Shown in pieces: positions 58,694-64,000 of a stretch of 64,000 nt of DNA (its first letter is position 1; every line of letters begins with the position of its first letter). The notes beneath the pieces were generated by a model. That model worked only from the letters and a program-made list of their open reading frames with translations, had not been told where the DNA came from and searched no databases. The DNA comes from Piper betle (Eukaryota; Streptophyta; Magnoliopsida; Piperales; Piperaceae), in NCBI GenBank assembly GCA_033002965.1, contig JAURVB010007663.1, forward strand, positions 1 to 64,000, read 5' to 3'. Made by a program: the position numbers and the translations under genes.

Positions 58694-60055
58694 GGTTAAA
58701 TGGAAATCCAAATTGACAATTGAAAGTCATCCAAAGCAGAAGAAATTTTCTCTTCAGGTTGAAATGCATTGTAGACTTGTACCCTTGACAAATCCACAAA
58801 AAACAGTTTTGCTTGCTAAAATATTACCGTTTTTTTGGCCTGCATTAACTTCTCTTCCAATGCAAAAAGGGTGACCATCTCTCAAACAGCCTTGTTATGT
58901 TCAGATACTGATGTTTTTTCATCTCTCTGATAGACCTCTTCTCTTGTATTGCGTGTTTGCTCAAATTGAATACTTCTGGTGATGCTTTAGAGATTTTTAA
59001 CTCATTGAACAATGTGCAGCCGAAATCACAACAGCAAATAATTGAAGATTCAAATATTGCCATTCTGTTTACCGTTGCCATTCTTATGGTTTATTATTTA
59101 TATGCAACGCAAAAAGTCATTGTGAAGAGGGTTTTAATTAGGGGGAAAAACAGTTACCCAATTTACCATTTTATGATTAGGGGTGGGTGCAGACGTCCAA
59201 ATTTATCTGTCTATCCAATGTTTAAATCAGGTCTGATTAAATTTGACCGAATTAAAACAAATCAAACATAGACATTTTTTGTCCAACCGAACAACCGACC
59301 GAGTGTCCGATATTTTATATCAATAATATAATGTCTTCAACATTTGTAAGACTAATATTATAGTTTATAAAAATTTTAAAATATAAATATACACTAAAAT
59401 TAATTAAGTTTATACATAAAATTGATATTTAATATCTTAAATATCCAAAAATGACATACATATAAAAAGGATAAAAGTCACTCTTATATTTATGAATTTA
59501 GAACCATACATTCATATTAATAATCATATCAAACCACTTACAATTTAGTTAACATGCTCTAAATTTTTAAAGTCAAACAAAAAATAATCTATGTATAGAA
59601 ACTTTAAAATAATCATTGACATCAAAATATAGTCCAATATTGTATATATTTCAAAGATAAAATATTATAATAATTGATTCTTCATCTAGCTCACCAACAT
59701 TAAAAAAATACATAAAAGTTAATTACTCATGTTTTATATCCTCTTTATTTTAAAATTAGGCTATTTCCCTTCAATATGCCTCTATAAATGAACAGTTTCA
59801 TAACTTTCAGTTCCCTCAAACTTCTTTTCACAATAACGACAAATTAGAGATGTTCTATTCTTTTAATATTTTCTATCAAAATTGGCACTTACACTGGATA
59901 TTATTTTTCTCTTTTTTGATAATATACTGTTCATATATTCTCCTTCTTTAGCAATCGAATTTTTGCTATCATTTTTACCTCTACTTTATTCAGTTACACT
60001 TAATAATAAACTTGTATGATCCATCTTTGAAAAAAATATCACATTATAAACATAA
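58694..60055. other. 3' flank of the THA8-like gene and AT-rich DNA
   Basis: The first few hundred bases are presumably 3' UTR; I see no clear single poly(A) signal. The open frames 58629-58874 and 58957-59271 continue past the stop without a recognised domain. Around 59177 'taggggtgggtgcag' looks like a hAT-type element end, but no opposite end was found. Confidence 0.4.
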
Positions 60056-60885
60056 TGTAAAACTCGCAATCTGAGTCAGGGTTTTATGCTTATGAACCGA
60101 ACGGTTCAATCGTTGGTTCAAGTCGAGTATGTTTTAGAATACGTGTACTGAGTCGATGCTAATCGGGTGTATGAGTCATGAGGGTTATGCATATCAAAGT
60201 ATATGATGATAACATCATGACTACAACAGAAAAAATGAGTTATCAGAATATATAAGAGTATGCCTATTATTTTTTAATTTTATGTATAGTTGATCGTGGA
60301 ATTAGTTTAGGCTGTTTATCGTGTTAGGACACAATACTGGGAATTTGGGTGGGTTGTTAGTTATAGAATGTCATTATGATGTTGTAGTGTTTATTTTATT
60401 TTATGGGATTTTTTTTCTGATTTTATGGATTTTTTTTAGGATTTATTTTAAATTAGTTATTATTATTGACACGAAACATGGGCGAGTCAAGTCTTATTTA
60501 CGATATTGCTATCAATCAAACCCCCGACCCATTTTCTCTTCCCCGTCCAAACACTTGCCGAGCCACCCCCTTGTCGTGGTCGTTGCCGCCGCCGCCGATC
60601 GTTGCTGCGGCATTGTCGTGATGGCTTGACGCCCCTGCCGTCGCTCAGCCTCCATGATGCCGGAATCGCCGAGCCTAGCGACGTGCTCGCATCGTTGATT
60701 CCACCGCCGGCGATCGTCGCCACGGCCGTCCAGTCAATGCTTTGACATTGCCAACCCTCCCACGGCCTCCCCGACAAGAGCGGAGCCCATCGCCGCCCAG
60801 GCCGGCCGGATCTAGTCACCCACCACTGACCGCCTATGTTTGGCCATTTTCTGGCGAGCCGCCACCTCCGCCGAGCACGTTGACG
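60056..60885 (+). repeat. 5' part of a family A LTR, plus strand
   Basis: Starts TGTAAAACTCGCAATCTGAG and follows copy 1 block by block: 'gttcaatcgttggttc', 'atgatgataacatcatga', 'tgggtgggttgttag', a GC-rich block, and 'ttttctggcgagccgccacct' near 60845. It ends about 60885, where similarity to 7950 stops. Confidence 0.75.
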
Positions 60886-63296
60886 TCGTGTTCAATTAGC
60901 ATGATCAATAATTAGCTCAACATCATCCACATTTTAAAAACATTATATATTATACGCATCTAAATCATTAAGGTTTAAAAATTACACACACCAATATTAA
61001 GAAGAAATGCAAATAATATACAATTGGGGTATGAATGAAATGAATAAGAGGACTAGAGAAATACCTTGCCACGACAAAAAACGATGGCTGCCCCACACGC
61101 ACATATATATATTGTTCGTCCAAACTATATGATCGAACCCAAATAAATAAACCACCTAGTCGAGCCTATGCCTCCACAGTTAGCGGTCAACTGAGAAGCG
61201 ATCCAAGGTGGTTCCAAAATCAAAGAAAGAGGATAAGAAGAACGAGCGAATAAGAGGAGATGGGTAAAGATTTTAAGCCACTAAATACAGATCTAGCTGG
61301 GGAAGATAAGAGTTTGAAAACTCTATATAAACACACATCTATGATGGCAAAGTAGGTGGGGCTTGTACGTTGAAAGAAAAAATAAACAAAAAAGAGCAGA
61401 ATAAAGAAGCAAGAAAAGGAAGAAGGGGAGGAGCCCCTCAATGGAGATCCATCTACGACGACCCCCAAGTCGACCAGATCAGAGTTTGAAATACCCCTGA
61501 CATCATCTGGCTGACCACCACTACAGAAGAGCCTCGTCGTGGCCGGAGAAACAATCACAAAAGGTTGTTTCCTTAATGTTTTGCAAGTTATTTTCATTGA
61601 AGTTTGGGCCCTCTGTCCTACCAACCTAGGCCACCACTAGCCATGTCGTCACTTCCATTAGACTCTCCTCAACACTGCTGACAAGCCCACTGCTGGAGAA
61701 GGTCGAAGTCGCCAGAATATCGCCGTGAAGCACCCGATCTGAGCAAGAAACAGGGGAAAGAGGCTGACTTAGAAGCTTGCTGCCAGCCAACTAGCACCAT
61801 TACAGACCAAGTCTGGATGCTAAGATTGTAGCCTCAACATCCCTTTGTCATCCCATGCCTTGTCACCCTGCCGAAGAAGCCGGACATTGCAAGAAAACAA
61901 CCTAGAAAACTCCCGCTGGAGCAACAAAGCAAAAAGTGCAGAAAAGCCACCAACTTACAAACCTATGTACGACCAGCCCAGATCACCGCTTAGCAGGCTA
62001 ACAATTCCACCGGACTCTCCCCAACACTGAGAACAAAGCCTGATAAAGATCCACCAGAGAGAAAGGCACTGTCACCAGAAAAGTCACCCAAAAGAGGTCC
62101 GTCGGAGCAGTGCAAGAGCGGCAAGAGGCCAACTTCTCGGACTCCGTCCGATCGATCGGAGCCCCCACAGGACAAGCTACTACCTCCAATTGATCGCCCT
62201 TGTCTATGGGTATGATCCAAAATCGAGTATAGCCGCATTAAGCCACCTCCTTCACCTGAAAATGACAACAGAGCTTGGCCGAAACACAATGCTGCTGGAG
62301 CTTTCCACTGCCACCGCAACCCACTGGTGCCAACATTGAATGTAAGACCACCTCCAATCCCCTCAAAAGTCAGAAATCTACTATTCTGGTCAGTCTCCCT
62401 CGCCGTCGTCACCCAAAAAGCCGTCGGAGCCCTCAAAGTCGACGTTGCACTACCGTCGCAGCCGGATCCATCTAACCCATTTATTATTGATCAAATCGGC
62501 AAGCCTATCCAGATCCATGACCACATCCTGCTACCCCACGATCTGATCATATCTGGACTGACCCAGACCGTGACCACGATTCTAGACCGCATCCGCAACC
62601 TGCTTGTGACCTAGATTTAAATTGGCACAACGTGCACCACTTGCAGCCCAACACACCCAAAAATCTCTAGCACCTGTGTACGCCACCTAGCCCAGTCCAA
62701 CATTTATTTGTTCTGAACCAACCCGAAGTAGTCCTATTCAGTCCATTATCACTTCGAAAATAATTTGAAGGCCTTCTAGACCTTATATCAAGCCAAAACT
62801 TGCTACCCTAATTTTTTTAGACACTCTGAACTCAATGGTGAGGTTATTTTGAAGGTTTAAAGATAAGAGGGATGAACCAAGGCATTGGAGTCAAAGTTCT
62901 CAAAGGTAGATCAATCTTTCTTTGCTCGTGCCACACAAAGAAATCATGCGAGCAAAAAATAAAGACTGATTCGCAGGGGCGGAAATCCCATAAACATACT
63001 TTGGTGATTCCACTGGAGACCATCGATAGCTAGCACCATTGTTTGAAGAGATAGTGCATACAAAAGAAGATGATCCATCAACATCAACTCAAAGAAGGCA
63101 AAGTCAGTTTGAACCAAACATAGAAGCAAGTCAGCACATAGCAGAAAATGTGTGCGAAAGGATCTAACAGCTTGAAGCAGTGCTGAATGAGGGAAATGAA
63201 GAAGAATTACTCCAATAGAAGCATGCTGAGGCAAGAAGAAAACAACCAAAGTCCTAGAGGCAATGAAGAAATGAACCAACCGTCAGAAGCCAGACA
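60886..63296. other. Unrecognised GC-moderate repeat-like DNA between two LTR fragments
   Basis: Many short overlapping frames on both strands (largest: minus 61990-62436, 148 codons, and minus 61220-61624, 134 codons), none with a domain I know. Two related blocks recur about 355 bp apart: 'gactctcctcaacactg' (61662) and 'gactctccccaacactga' (62014), followed by similar wording. Probably the non-coding or decayed part of a retroelement. Confidence 0.35.
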
Positions 63297-63589
63297 TGTA
63301 ACACCCCAAATCCAATTCATGCTTGTGAACCGAACCGGCATGTTACAGGCCCTGGTTAGGTCGACTAACCCGAACCTAACTCATGCGGATCCAATCTCGG
63401 CGTCTTAAGATGAAGATACAACTCTCAATGCATGGCACAAATCCTAACATGGTAGTACATGAATGACATGCAAATCAAAGTACACACCAAGACAATCCCG
63501 ATAAAAATTAATAAAAATTTTGAAAAATAACGAACAGAGTTTCCCCTAAAAATGCAATTAGGGGCCACCCTGTCAAATATACATATGCA

Positions 63590-63626
<37 letters not shown>

Positions 63627-64000
63627 AACAATTTCATTCATACAAAATACAAAATCTAACATGTTGTAACTCATTTTGAACTTGCTTCTCAACCCACCAC
63701 GCTTCCATTGCGCAATCTATTCATGTTCACATCATCTCATCATCTGTTAGCACTTAATTACATCCTATCATCATATCTTAAGCATTTAATCACATCATAT
63801 CATGTCTCAGTATTTCATGTCATTCTTAAGATAATAAAATCATAACAAAAACATTAATTACTCTATCAACTGACATGTGTGCAAACGACATCATTATTCC
63901 TCCGTCCAAGTTGGGTCCTCCAACTCATGATTATTACTTACATATAGTATAAAAACACGTCAGTAACAAGTGTTACTGGTCCGGAAAATAAAATAACTAT
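63297..64000 (-). repeat. Family A LTR 3' end, minus strand, runs off the window
   Basis: Begins TGTAACACCCCAAATCCAAT and continues with 'gaaccgaaccggcatgtta', 'gcaattaggggccaccctg' and 'tagtataaaaacacgtcagtaac', the complement of 9430-10031. Inverted relative to the fragment at 60056. Confidence 0.82.
63590..63625. repeat. (AT)n microsatellite
   Basis: About 17 AT units at the same LTR position as the tract at 39135. Confidence 0.9.

Noticed and set aside
58957..59271. 104-codon frame after the THA8-like gene
   Set aside because: Includes a hydrophobic run but no family motif; position fits a 3' UTR or flank.
61220..61624. 134-codon minus-strand frame with a hydrophobic stretch
   Set aside because: The hydrophobic part comes from an A/G-rich run on the plus strand; no domain, no splice context, repeat surroundings.
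61990..62436. 148-codon minus-strand frame rich in S, G and L
   Set aside because: Overlaps open frames on the plus strand and the loose 355-bp repeat; no recognisable motif.
1..64000. tRNA, rRNA, snRNA, CRISPR or bacterial-type operon signals
   Set aside because: None found by eye. Regular repeats here are LTR, mini- and microsatellite types, and the genes have plant introns.

Overview
This window is plant nuclear DNA, almost certainly from a flowering plant. Two plant-specific protein genes read cleanly: a GRAVITROPIC IN THE LIGHT 1-like (DUF641) gene and an intron-containing THA8-like PPR gene. There are also a decayed plant nitroreductase/SagB-type gene, a chimeric piece of organellar (plastid-type) DNA, and a dense pile of nested long-LTR Ty3/Gypsy-like retroelements. 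I cannot name the species. No rRNA, tRNA, CRISPR array or bacterial-type operon was seen. All family names rest on sequence patterns I recognise by eye; no search was run.

Layout. 1-7113: broken LTRs of two related long-LTR families lying in both orientations, a 22-24 bp minisatellite and the 3' tail of a Gypsy pol region feeding into an LTR. 7114-10031: a complete-looking family A LTR (TG...CA, 2.9 kb) with mismatched flanks. 10880-13444: a nitroreductase-family pseudogene. 16032-18848: a second family A LTR, a clean solo LTR with a 5-bp CCTTT target-site duplication. 19567-20316: joined fragments of plastid atpA, ycf2 and rps11. 21420-27472: the GIL1-like gene, with a putative untranslated first exon, a 5' intron of about 4.4 kb and a 424-codon single-exon CDS. 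Its intron holds the most striking structure here: a 650-bp duplication, including the splice-acceptor region and the start codon, that brackets a 1.88-kb captured retroelement segment.

27250-42400 is repeats: an inverted-repeat element at about 29600-33220 containing a smaller inverted pair and LTR pieces, a second family C LTR, a tandemly duplicated Gypsy RNase H segment, and a family A LTR fused to a Gypsy gag-pol remnant. 42414-52455 is best read as one minus-strand Tat/Ogre-type Gypsy element (LTRs about 690 bp, PBS of the TGGCGACTC type). It is split by a 7.1-kb non-autonomous LTR element with 3.26-kb LTRs, which is itself abutted by a 430-bp TRIM-like element. 52456-56480 is AT-rich, with a 119-bp tandem duplication and one orphan exon candidate. 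57547-58693 is the THA8-like gene. 60056-64000 holds two family A LTR ends facing each other around unrecognised GC-rich sequence.

The genes do not form a functional unit; they are separate islands in repeat DNA. No clearly new biological system is visible. The notable items are structural: the templated-looking duplication in the GIL1-like 5' intron, the chimeric organellar insert, and the nested non-autonomous LTR elements.
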